From assembly GCF_003443675.1 (NCBI RefSeq), contig NZ_CP031963.1, positions 5,306,501-5,370,500 on the forward strand: DNA of 64,000 nt, read 5' to 3'. The position numbers and the translations under genes were made by a program. This document shows positions 52,179 to 59,446 of this stretch, piece by piece (positions within the stretch are counted from its first letter, which is position 1; every line of letters starts with the position of its first letter). Origin of the DNA: Aquimarina sp. BL5. GTDB lineage: Bacteria; Bacteroidota; Bacteroidia; Flavobacteriales; Flavobacteriaceae. The notes under the pieces are model-generated. The model saw only the letters and a program-made list of their open reading frames with translations, was not told the DNA's origin and did not search any database.

Positions 52179-53243
52179 TTATAACTTATCCTTATAATAG
52201 TTTACTAATAATGCAACTACGTAGCTATACGTGTCCATACCTTTTGGCTGATTGTTAGCCTTCAGATAGGAGTCATAGGTACTTTTAAAGATGGGCTCTA
52301 ATGGGTTTTGATAACTTATCCAAAAATCATTTACTTCTTTATAATTTTTTCGTATTCCAGGTCTTAGTTTTTCTATCAAACAAAATGCTTTTTGTTCATC
52401 TCTAAGATAGAGGTCATTAAGACAGAATTTAAGGGCAAAAGTTGTTCCACTATAATTGAAATAAGGATCATCAAAATTCATAGTCGTTAAAGCAGCGATA
52501 AAATTAGCTTCATTTTCTTTTGCAAATCCTAATTGGTGTGCTTCTTCATGACAACTAGTGGTTGGAGTTTTATAATTAAGAATTAACCCATTTACCTGTG
52601 CTTCATTAGTAATAGGATTTAAATATCCACTAAACCCCATATACGTTAAGGGAATACTAAGTAAAGATTTCTTAATACTTTTTGGAGAATATTGAAGGTT
52701 AGGAATTACTTCATTAATTTGATCGTAAGCGGGGATTGTTTTTTCGAATATTTCTTCTTTATCATAAGGCATCACAATTGATAGAGAGTCATCGGGTTCT
52801 AAGCTTTTGTGTATAGAATTAGCACGTTTAATAAGTTTTTCAGAGACCATTAAAAGATCTGCCTCACTATATTGATCTTCGATTTTTAATATTTCGTGCA
52901 TTGGTAATCTATAGTAGTTCATTCCCCATAACAAATGAAAAGCTGCATATACTATAGATAAAGTAGCGCCGACATCTAATACTATGTTTTTCCATTCTGC
53001 TTTTTTTCTGAAGACTTTTTTAAATAAAAAACGGATCAAAAGAATAATCAAAATACTATATCCTATATCCCCAAAAGAAAAAGGAATCCATCCAAAAGTG
53101 TATCGTAACGCTTTAGATATATAAATAAAAATTCCATTACTATAAAAACGATCTACAAATTCTGGAAAGAAAGAAAGAATTTTAACGATTATAAACTGTA
53201 CGGGTAAAAGGAGTGTTAGGTATAGTTTTGTTTTGGATTGCAT
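52179..53243 (-). CDS. DUF3810 family membrane protein with zincin-like motif
   Basis: A 354-residue membrane protein from the ATG at 53243 (MQSKTKLYLTLLLPVQF); an upstream in-frame ATG at 53336 adds 31 residues but overlaps the divergent pepD promoter. Two or three membrane helices lie in the first 110 residues. The conserved TSCHEEAHQLGFAKENEANF near 257-276 contains an HEExH zinc motif plus the third ligand candidate (NEANF), so the family is probably a membrane metallopeptidase, although DUF3810 has no proven activity to my knowledge. It is divergent from pepD. Confidence 0.87.
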   Translation of the reverse strand: MQSKTKLYLTLLLPVQFIIVKILSFFPEFVDRFYSNGIFIYISKALRYTFGWIPFSFGDIGYSILIILLIRFLFKKVFRKKAEWKNIVLDVGATLSIVYAAFHLLWGMNYYRLPMHEILKIEDQYSEADLLMVSEKLIKRANSIHKSLEPDDSLSIVMPYDKEEIFEKTIPAYDQINEVIPNLQYSPKSIKKSLLSIPLTYMGFSGYLNPITNEAQVNGLILNYKTPTTSCHEEAHQLGFAKENEANFIAALTTMNFDDPYFNYSGTTFALKFCLNDLYLRDEQKAFCLIEKLRPGIRKNYKEVNDFWISYQNPLEPIFKSTYDSYLKANNQPKGMDTYSYVVALLVNYYKDKL

Positions 53244-53289
53244 ATAATGAAATATAATATGACGTAAAGCTACAACAATTAATATATCA

Positions 53290-53320
53290 TTTGAATTAAG
53301 ATTTTCATAATGTACATTTG
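53290..53320 (+). promoter_or_regulatory. pepD promoter
   Basis: TTTG at 53290-53293 and TACATTTG at 53313-53320 are separated by 19 nt, an exact Bacteroidetes promoter. The -7 box covers the upstream ATG at 53318, so the ATG at 53339 is the real start. Confidence 0.7.
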
Positions 53321-53338
53321 CTAAAATACAATACACAT

Positions 53339-54799
53339 ATGAATTCAGAAATAAGAAATCTGGAGCCTAAAGAACTCTGGAATAAATTTGCAGATCTTAA
53401 TGCCGTTCCTAGACCTTCTAAAAAAGAAGAACGCGTAATTGCTTTTATGAAGGACTTCGGGAACTCTTTGGGATTACCGGTAGAAGTAGATGACGTAGGT
53501 AATGTTTTGATTAAAAAACCTGCCACATCTGGAATGGAAGATCGAAAAACTGTGGTAATGCAGTCTCATCTGGATATGGTGCATCAAAAAAATGCAGATA
53601 CCGTTTTTAATTTTGATACACAAGGAATAGAAATGTATGTCGATGGTGATTGGGTAAGAGCCAGAGGAACTACTTTAGGAGCTGATAACGGATTGGGTGT
53701 AGCAACGATTATGGCTATTCTCGAATCCAACAATATTGTTCACCCAGCTATTGAAGCTTTGTTTACAATTGACGAAGAAACTGGAATGACCGGAGCAATG
53801 GGGTTAAAACCAAACTGGTTACAAGGAGACATTCTTTTAAATTTAGATACAGAAGAAGATGATGAAATTGGTATAGGTTGTGCAGGAGGCGTGGATGTAA
53901 CTGCCGAGCGAACATATAAAGAAGAAGATATTGAAGACGGGAAAACGGCGTATACTATATCAGTAACTGGTCTAAATGGAGGACACTCTGGGATGGATAT
54001 TCATAAAGGATTAGGTAATGCTAATAAAATTATGAATAGATTATTGTTTGATGGTTTTGAGAATTTTGGACTTAGAATTCATGAAATTAAAGGAGGTAGT
54101 TTGCGAAATGCGATTCCGAGAGAAAGTTTTGCGACGGTAGTAGTTGATACCATACATTCTGAAGCTTTTAAATTTGAAACTGGAGAATTAATTTCTACTA
54201 TAAAGAAGGAACTCTCTTTAGTTGATCCAAACTTATCAATTGAATTGAATCGCGTTGATTCTCCAAATAAAGTCATGGAATTAGGAGTTCAGGAAGGTGT
54301 TCTGAAATCTTTGTATGCAGCCCATAATGGAGTGTATGCAATGAGTTTGTCTATTCCTGATTTGGTAGAAACTTCTAATAATATAGCTAAAGTGACTATT
54401 GGTGGAGGTAATGTCAAGATCGAATGTTTGACTAGAAGTAGTGTAGAATCTACAAAATTAGATCTGGTTAATAAGCTAAGGGCAACTTTCGAATTAATAG
54501 GATGTGAGGTTACAATGGATGGAGATTATCCTGGTTGGGCACCAAATATGAATTCTGCAATATTGAAGGTACTAGATGAATTATATCAAAAAATAAATGG
54601 AGAAAAAGCTCATGTTGCTGCTTGTCATGCAGGATTGGAGTGTGGTATCTTAGGTCAAAATTATCCTGATATGGATATGATATCTTTTGGACCTACTATT
54701 TTAGGTGCCCATTCTCCCGATGAGCGCGCTAGTATTTCTTCTGCTCAAAAGTATTGGGGTTTTGTAAAAGAAATTTTACAAAATATTCCTTCGAAATAA
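53339..54799 (+). CDS. pepD: Cytosol non-specific dipeptidase / aminoacyl-histidine dipeptidase (PepD)
   Basis: A 486-residue M20C metallopeptidase. The ATG at 53339 gives NSEIRNLEPKELWNKFADL, the normal PepD start. Zinc and catalytic residues are in VMQSHLDMVHQKN (His, Asp), RARGTTLGADNGLGVA (bridging Asp), FTIDEETGMTGAMGL (base Glu-Glu), NLDTEEDDEIGIGCAGG, and the late CHAGLECGIL and ILGAHSPDERA. The inserted dimer domain has GLNGGHSGMDIHKGLGNAN. It splits unblocked dipeptides such as carnosine and prolyl-free di-peptides. The length matches E. coli PepD. Confidence 0.95.
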   Translation: MNSEIRNLEPKELWNKFADLNAVPRPSKKEERVIAFMKDFGNSLGLPVEVDDVGNVLIKKPATSGMEDRKTVVMQSHLDMVHQKNADTVFNFDTQGIEMYVDGDWVRARGTTLGADNGLGVATIMAILESNNIVHPAIEALFTIDEETGMTGAMGLKPNWLQGDILLNLDTEEDDEIGIGCAGGVDVTAERTYKEEDIEDGKTAYTISVTGLNGGHSGMDIHKGLGNANKIMNRLLFDGFENFGLRIHEIKGGSLRNAIPRESFATVVVDTIHSEAFKFETGELISTIKKELSLVDPNLSIELNRVDSPNKVMELGVQEGVLKSLYAAHNGVYAMSLSIPDLVETSNNIAKVTIGGGNVKIECLTRSSVESTKLDLVNKLRATFELIGCEVTMDGDYPGWAPNMNSAILKVLDELYQKINGEKAHVAACHAGLECGILGQNYPDMDMISFGPTILGAHSPDERASISSAQKYWGFVKEILQNIPSK

Positions 54800-54808
54800 A
54801 ATTCTGGA

Positions 54809-54865
54809 TTTTATTGGCACCGCCAAAGGGTTTAATACTCCGAGGCTTGCCCCAAGGTAGTTGAC
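54809..54865. repeat. Possible degenerate flavobacterial repeat
   Basis: The stretch containing GCCAAAGGGTTTAATACTCC and GAGGCTTGCCCCAAG is much more GC-rich than the flanks. It looks like half of a palindromic dispersed element that I recall from related genomes with the core CCGAGGCTTGCCTCGG. The second arm is missing here. This is from memory and uncertain. Confidence 0.35.
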
Positions 54866-54873
54866 ATTATAAA

Positions 54874-54911
54874 AAAAATGCATCTCAATCCGATTGAGAT
54901 GCATTTTTATA
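54874..54911. terminator. Bidirectional terminator between pepD and cyclophilin-FKBP gene
   Basis: AAAAATGCATCTCAAT (54874-54889) pairs exactly with its complement at 54893-54908 around a 3-nt loop; T-runs lie on both sides, so both converging genes can use it. Confidence 0.88.
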
Positions 54912-54927
54912 AGTTAGTTATATAATT

Positions 54928-56058
54928 CTATTTTTCTCCCTGAATACCAATTAGGTCAAGCTCGAAAACTAAATCTGCATTAGGAGGAATAGGTCTTCTA
55001 CCTCTTTCTCCATATCCCAAATGAGAAGGAATAAATAAAATAGCTTTATCTCCCACTTTCATTTGTTGAACCCCTTCTTTAAAGCCAGCAATCATTTGAG
55101 CTTCTGGAGAATAAGGCATTTGCATAGGAGCATATCCTCTTGGATCGCTTGCTCTACGTTGATCCCAAGTTCCCTTTTCTTTTGCTACTTCTTCGATATT
55201 TGTATCAAATATTTTTCCGTCAGAGAAATATCCTTGATAGTAAAGATTCACCATTTGTCCTTGTTTCGGCTGTACTCCATCTCCTTTGTTGATGAAATAT
55301 ATTTCTAAACCACTTTCTAATTTTGTAGCTTTCTCTTTTAATTCAGTGAATCTAGCAGCTGTTTTAGCATTTTGTTCTTTTAAAATTCTTTCTTTTTCTA
55401 GTTTCTCTTCTTCTAAAGCTTTTAGTTTACTTTCAAAAATTGCATTAGCGTCAAATGCTTTAGCGTCCTTTCCTTTTCTAATAATATTTACTTGTTGCAT
55501 TTTTACTTCAGAAACTGGTTTATCACCGGGTTTCTTTGTTTCTATAACTCCAATACTATCTACTACATCTTGTCCAGAAACGATTTCACCGAAAACGGTA
55601 TGCTTACCATTTAACCAAGGAGTTTCTTTAAGAGTGATAAAAAATTGACTTCCATTTGTTGCTGGACCAGAATTAGCCATGGATAAGATACCTTTAGACT
55701 TATGAGTTAATGAGTCTACAATTTCATCTGGGAATTTATATCCTGGATCTCCAGTTCCGGTCCCTAGAGGGTCTCCGGTCTGAATCATAAAATCTTTTAT
55801 AACTCTATGAAATATGATCCCATTATAATATTTTTTTCCTTTGTATAAACTGTCTACTAAAGTATTGGTTCCTTCTGCCAGAGAAACAAAATTAGCTACG
55901 GTCAATGGTGTTGCATCGTGGTGTAATTTTGCAATAGCAGTTCCTTTATTGGTAATAATTTCTGCATAGATTCCATCTCCAAGTTCAGGGTATTTTTCTT
56001 CGCAATTAGTAAAAGTTAATGCGATAAGTGCTAAAAATAAAAGACTTAATTTTTTCAT
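54928..56058 (-). CDS. Cyclophilin-FKBP fusion peptidyl-prolyl isomerase, lipoprotein
   Basis: A 376-residue lipoprotein (lipobox LTFTNCEEKYP). The N-terminal cyclophilin domain (about 25-195) shows IITNKGTAIAKLHHDATPLTVANF, IIFHRVIKDFMIQTGDP, GILSMANSGPATNGSQFFIT and WLNGKHTVFGEIVSG, with the catalytic Arg and Phe residues. A helical linker (about 200-245, KALEEEKLEKERILKEQ) connects to an FKBP domain (about 250-375: MVNLYYQGYFSDGKIFDTN, MIAGFKEGVQQMKVGDKAILFIPSHLGYG, DLVFELDLIGI). Both domains look active. It should fold exported proteins in the periplasm. Next gene in the same direction upstream is gldI. Confidence 0.93.
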   Translation of the reverse strand: MKKLSLLFLALIALTFTNCEEKYPELGDGIYAEIITNKGTAIAKLHHDATPLTVANFVSLAEGTNTLVDSLYKGKKYYNGIIFHRVIKDFMIQTGDPLGTGTGDPGYKFPDEIVDSLTHKSKGILSMANSGPATNGSQFFITLKETPWLNGKHTVFGEIVSGQDVVDSIGVIETKKPGDKPVSEVKMQQVNIIRKGKDAKAFDANAIFESKLKALEEEKLEKERILKEQNAKTAARFTELKEKATKLESGLEIYFINKGDGVQPKQGQMVNLYYQGYFSDGKIFDTNIEEVAKEKGTWDQRRASDPRGYAPMQMPYSPEAQMIAGFKEGVQQMKVGDKAILFIPSHLGYGERGRRPIPPNADLVFELDLIGIQGEK

Positions 56059-56072
56059 TTTTTTGTTAAGGT

Positions 56073-56624
56073 TTAATTTTCTTTTGTTGATTGTTTTGTG
56101 ATTTTATTAAGTGTTACTCTTGATATTAACGGAATATTTGTCCCAATCTTATGATCATCTCCATAATAACCGTAAGCCTGATAAGATGGGAATAAAAATG
56201 TTACTATTTCTCCTTCTTTCATTAGTTTTAAGCCTTCTCTTAGTCCAAAAAAGAGATCTTCTTGGTCAATAGAATAGGTTACAGTATCTATCTCTTTTTG
56301 ATTATAAATGACATTGCCATTTAGATTTTTTACATCATAATTGAAATTTACAATATCACCAAACTTTGGTGTAATAGAAGAAATGGTATCTTTTTTCTCG
56401 TAATAATACCAGAAACCGCCATCCGATGAAATATAATTATTTAATGAATCCTTTTTAATAATTTTTTGAATTCGCGCTTCTTCTCTAGCAGTAAGCTCTT
56501 TACTTCTATTTATAGATTCATTAATGAATGACCCTGATGAAATACTAATTGGTTTTCTTGCTTCTGGCGCTTTACAAGAAAAAAACAGTGTAAAAACACT
56601 TAAGAATAGGAGGAAATGTCTCAT
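56073..56624 (-). CDS. gldI: Gliding-motility FKBP isomerase GldI
   Basis: A 183-residue lipoprotein (lipobox TLFFSCKAPE). The FKBP domain is partly diverged: GDIVNFNYDVKNLNGNVIYNQ, FGLREGLKLMKEGEIVTFLFPSYQAYGYYG and IGTNIPLISRVTLNKI. Its size, leader and place beside a DHH phosphoesterase gene match GldI, which is required for flavobacterial gliding and helps fold components of the type IX secretion or gliding machinery. The stop of the upstream DHH gene overlaps its start by 4 nt. A helical N-terminal stretch (residues 30-55) precedes the FKBP fold. Confidence 0.9.
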   Translation of the reverse strand: MRHFLLFLSVFTLFFSCKAPEARKPISISSGSFINESINRSKELTAREEARIQKIIKKDSLNNYISSDGGFWYYYEKKDTISSITPKFGDIVNFNYDVKNLNGNVIYNQKEIDTVTYSIDQEDLFFGLREGLKLMKEGEIVTFLFPSYQAYGYYGDDHKIGTNIPLISRVTLNKITKQSTKEN

Positions 56625-57637
56625 GAATTTAGGGCATTTTTATAAGAAGGTAATATACTAATAAATTTCTCAACAGTTTCCTTAATAGAAAGATTGCTTT
56701 TCCCGCCAGCAGCGTTGTGATGACCTCCTCCTTCGAAATGATTTCGAGAGAACTCATTTACGGAAAAATCACCCTTAGAACGGAGAGAAATTTTTATAAT
56801 ATTCTCGCCTTTATTTTCAATAAAAATTAAGGCAAAAATTATTCCCTCTAAAGATAGTCCCATATTAACAAATCCTTCTGTATCACCTTTCTTAAAATTA
56901 TGATCATCTAATTCTTTTTGTGATAACGTGATATAAGCGGTTTTATATTCCGGAAGTACTTTTAGGTTTTTTAATGCTACTCCTTGCAATTGCAATCTGG
57001 AGTACGAATTGGTGTCGTAAATATTTTCGTGAATTCTAGTATTATCGGCGCCCCGATCAATTAAATCTGAAATTACTCTATGTGTGGTACTGGTTGTGGA
57101 TCTAAATCGAAATGAACCCGTATCTGTCATAATACCAACATAAATACAAGTAGCGATATCGGCATTTATTTTATCAAGATCACCTAATTTTTCTATAAAA
57201 TGATAGATCATTTGGCAAGTAGAACTCATACCAACATCACTATAGGTGTATGTAGCGTAATCGTCTGGTTGTTGGTGATGATCAATCATAATAAATGTCG
57301 TATCAGTTTGAATCAAAACATTTTCCATGTTTCCAGTTCTAGAGAAATGATTGAAATCTAAGGTGAAAATAATATCTGCTTCTTTAATTTTAGATACTGC
57401 AAGATCATTATCATTATCATACTTTACAATAGAATTCTCTCCAGGAATCCATTTTAAAAATTTCGGGTAATCATTAGGTGTAATAACAGTAGAATGATGA
57501 CCTAATCCAGACAGATAATGATGTAATGCTAGCGTAGAACCAATAGCATCTCCATCTGGGTTTTTATGAGGAATAATAACAATCTTTTTTGGAGTGCTCA
57601 AAAGCACCTTTATTTCTTTAATCTCACTAGTATTCAT
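56621..57637 (-). CDS. DHH/DHHA1 phosphoesterase (NrnA-like)
   Basis: A 338-residue phosphoesterase of the bifunctional oligoribonuclease / PAP phosphatase type. Motifs are IIPHKNPDGDAIGSTLALHHYL near 19-40, ADIIFTLDFNHFSRTG near 92-107, FIMIDHHQQPDD near 120-131 (the DHH box) and ATCIYVGIMTDTGSFRFRSTT near 159-179. The C-terminal DHHA1 domain shows ISLRSKGDFSVNEFSRNHFEGGGHHNAAGG. It probably degrades nano-RNA and/or 3',5'-pAp. The gene overlaps gldI by 4 nt and should be cotranscribed with it. Confidence 0.93.
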   Translation of the reverse strand: MNTSEIKEIKVLLSTPKKIVIIPHKNPDGDAIGSTLALHHYLSGLGHHSTVITPNDYPKFLKWIPGENSIVKYDNDNDLAVSKIKEADIIFTLDFNHFSRTGNMENVLIQTDTTFIMIDHHQQPDDYATYTYSDVGMSSTCQMIYHFIEKLGDLDKINADIATCIYVGIMTDTGSFRFRSTTSTTHRVISDLIDRGADNTRIHENIYDTNSYSRLQLQGVALKNLKVLPEYKTAYITLSQKELDDHNFKKGDTEGFVNMGLSLEGIIFALIFIENKGENIIKISLRSKGDFSVNEFSRNHFEGGGHHNAAGGKSNLSIKETVEKFISILPSYKNALNS

Positions 57638-57996
57638 AGATCAGCGAATATACTATTAATAAATAATATGATAATAAAGGAATTCTTAATTTTATGCTTT
57701 GCCACTACATTCTAAAAATGAAAACTTAAAACAGTATATTTTTATATTCTTTTTACAATCGATTATTCCTTTTGTCAAATAGTATCACAAAACGAAACTT
57801 CTGATTTTATTATTGCCTTTTGAAGTTATAATAAAAAGGTAATCTTCTGTCTTTTTTAAAAAGAGATTCAAAAAAAATCTAGATGTTTTTACTAGCGAAA
57901 ATAATATCATATTCAAGGAAATAATTGAATAGTATCCTAAAAATTAGCATTTTTCGATTTGATTTTGGAGAAGACAGTACTTTCTGAGGATATTTC

Positions 57997-58026
57997 TTGT
58001 TTTTGACGCTTTTATCTATACTTTTG
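57997..58026 (+). promoter_or_regulatory. ndk promoter
   Basis: TTG at 57997-57999 and TACTTTTG at 58019-58026 are separated by 19 nt, matching the Bacteroidetes promoter. The start should be near 58033, leaving a leader of about 90 nt. Confidence 0.65.
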
Positions 58027-58042
58027 CACAAAATTTTGCATT

Positions 58043-58093
58043 TGGCCAAAATGGCCAAAAGAAATTTTAAAAGAATAGGTTTTCTTTTAAAAT
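58043..58093 (+). promoter_or_regulatory. Structured ndk leader: tandem TGGCCAAAA and hairpin
   Basis: TGGCCAAAA is repeated directly at 58043-58051 and 58052-58060. A perfect 12-bp hairpin (ATTTTAAAAGAA at 58064-58075 with its complement at 58082-58093, 6-nt loop) follows, 29 nt before the start codon. Such a leader could bind a regulator or control translation; no known riboswitch class is recognised. Confidence 0.5.
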
Positions 58094-58122
58094 GGAAATA
58101 AGATAAAAACTAAATTTTAAAA

Positions 58123-58542
58123 ATGGCAACAAATAGAACTTTTACAATGCTTAAACCAGATGCGGTAAGAAAAGGCTACATCGGTGCGATCCTTGAACAA
58201 ATCACTGCTTCAGGTTTTAGAATTGTAGCAATGAAATTAACGCAATTAACTACTGATGATGCTAAAGCGTTTTACGCAGTGCATAGTGAGCGTCCTTTTT
58301 ATGGAGAATTAGTAGAGTATATGACTAGTGGTCCAATCGTGGCTGCAATTCTTGAAAAAGAAAATGCTGTTGAAGATTTTAGAACCTTAATTGGTGCTAC
58401 TAATCCTGAAGAAGCTGCAGAAGGAACTATCCGTAAGAAGTTTGCTACTTCGATCAGCGAAAATGCTGTTCACGGAAGTGATAGTGATGATAATGCTGCT
58501 ATTGAAGGTGCTTTTCATTTCTCAGGAAGAGAGCAGTTTTAA
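58123..58542 (+). CDS. ndk: Nucleoside-diphosphate kinase
   Basis: A 139-residue Ndk that moves the gamma phosphate of ATP to other nucleoside diphosphates through a phospho-His. The start is [49 protein letters not shown] and [20 protein letters not shown] with the catalytic His (about residue 117) are present. It lacks the long C-terminal tail of some homologues, as in many Bacteroidetes. It has a strong promoter and terminator and stands alone. Confidence 0.97.
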   Translation: MATNRTFTMLKPDAVRKGYIGAILEQITASGFRIVAMKLTQLTTDDAKAFYAVHSERPFYGELVEYMTSGPIVAAILEKENAVEDFRTLIGATNPEEAAEGTIRKKFATSISENAVHGSDSDDNAAIEGAFHFSGREQF

Positions 58543-58563
58543 GAAAATAATATAGTAGTGTTC

Positions 58564-58600
58564 AAAACCATCCGCTTGAAATCGGATGGTTTTTTTATTT
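58564..58600 (+). terminator. Terminator after ndk
   Basis: AAAACCATCCG (58564-58574) pairs exactly with its complement at 58583-58593 around an 8-nt loop, followed by TTTT. Confidence 0.87.
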
Positions 58601-58624
58601 TAAAGTACACATCTTCTTGATGCA

Positions 58625-59146
58625 TTAATTTTTTAGTACAATATTCAGTTCCATATCATACATCATAATAGTTTCTGGAGGTATGGATCCATCAAAACTT
58701 CCTCGTTTTCCATAAGCTAAGTAAGAAGGTACGATCATCATAACTTTAGAGCCTTCATTGACTTGTTTAAAACCTTCTCTAACTCCTTCTAAGAGAGCTC
58801 TCATTGGGGAGGCAATTCCATAATCATTATTTTCTCTGTTGGATTCTCCAACAACTTCACCGGTTTCTGCGATACTGGTTTTGAAATGAAATATAACGGT
58901 ATCTTCGTCCACCGGAATTAATCCGTCACCTTGATTAATAACGATGTAGTGTAATCCTGAATCAGTAGCTAATGCAGAAAGGTTGTTTTCTAATAGATAG
59001 TTCTCTATCCATTGCAATTCTGCATCCTTTTCTTCTTGAGTATATTCTAAATTGATAGGTTCTCCAGGATCAAAACCTTGATCATCGTCAGAACTGCAGG
59101 ATAAAAAAAGGAAAGATAAAACAAATACTATAAATGTATTTTTCAT
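58625..59146 (-). CDS. FKBP-type peptidyl-prolyl isomerase, lipoprotein
   Basis: A 173-residue lipoprotein (lipobox SFLFLSCSSDDD, acidic residues after Cys). After a short helical segment, the FKBP domain shows LHYIVINQGDGLIPVDEDTVIFHFKTSIAETGEVVGES, then MRALLEGVREGFKQVNEGSKVMMIVPSYLAYGKRG and MMYDMELNIVL. The pocket Tyr and Ile residues are mostly kept. It lies on the opposite strand from ndk and converges with it. It is the fourth FKBP-like protein in about 25 kb. Probably an envelope foldase. Confidence 0.92.
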   Translation of the reverse strand: MKNTFIVFVLSFLFLSCSSDDDQGFDPGEPINLEYTQEEKDAELQWIENYLLENNLSALATDSGLHYIVINQGDGLIPVDEDTVIFHFKTSIAETGEVVGESNRENNDYGIASPMRALLEGVREGFKQVNEGSKVMMIVPSYLAYGKRGSFDGSIPPETIMMYDMELNIVLKN

Positions 59147-59446
59147 AAGTTTTTAATTAAAAAAGGAATTGTGGTTTATTTTAAGTGTCTTGAATCCCAT
59201 ATTTGTTACCATCTAAGTTTACTTTTTTTTCTTTTTACGAAAAAAAAATGTAAAAATTAAGGCAATGTATAAGTTTGAGATTACCGTGATTTTTATAAAT
59301 CGGGTGCAATAATACTTTTTTGCACAGTAATAAATAGAAAAAGTTTCCTTTTTAGATGAAAGTTAAGTGTACTCGTCCAAGAAACTAGGAAGGAAATTAT
59401 ATAGTATAGTCTAAATCAAGTATGGAGTTTGGAATACTTTTCAATA
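59147..59446. other. Intergenic region without clear features
   Basis: 300 nt, rich in A and T runs, between the FKBP lipoprotein start and the end of the TonB receptor gene. No strong hairpin or coding frame was noticed. Confidence 0.5.

Larger units (their letters stand above)
57638..58122. other. Intergenic region with the ndk promoter and leader
   Basis: 485 nt without a gene. The first 350 nt are AT-rich with no supported element other than the minus-strand promoter zone of the DHH gene. The last 125 nt hold the ndk promoter (57997-58026) and a structured leader (58043-58093), listed separately. Confidence 0.6.
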
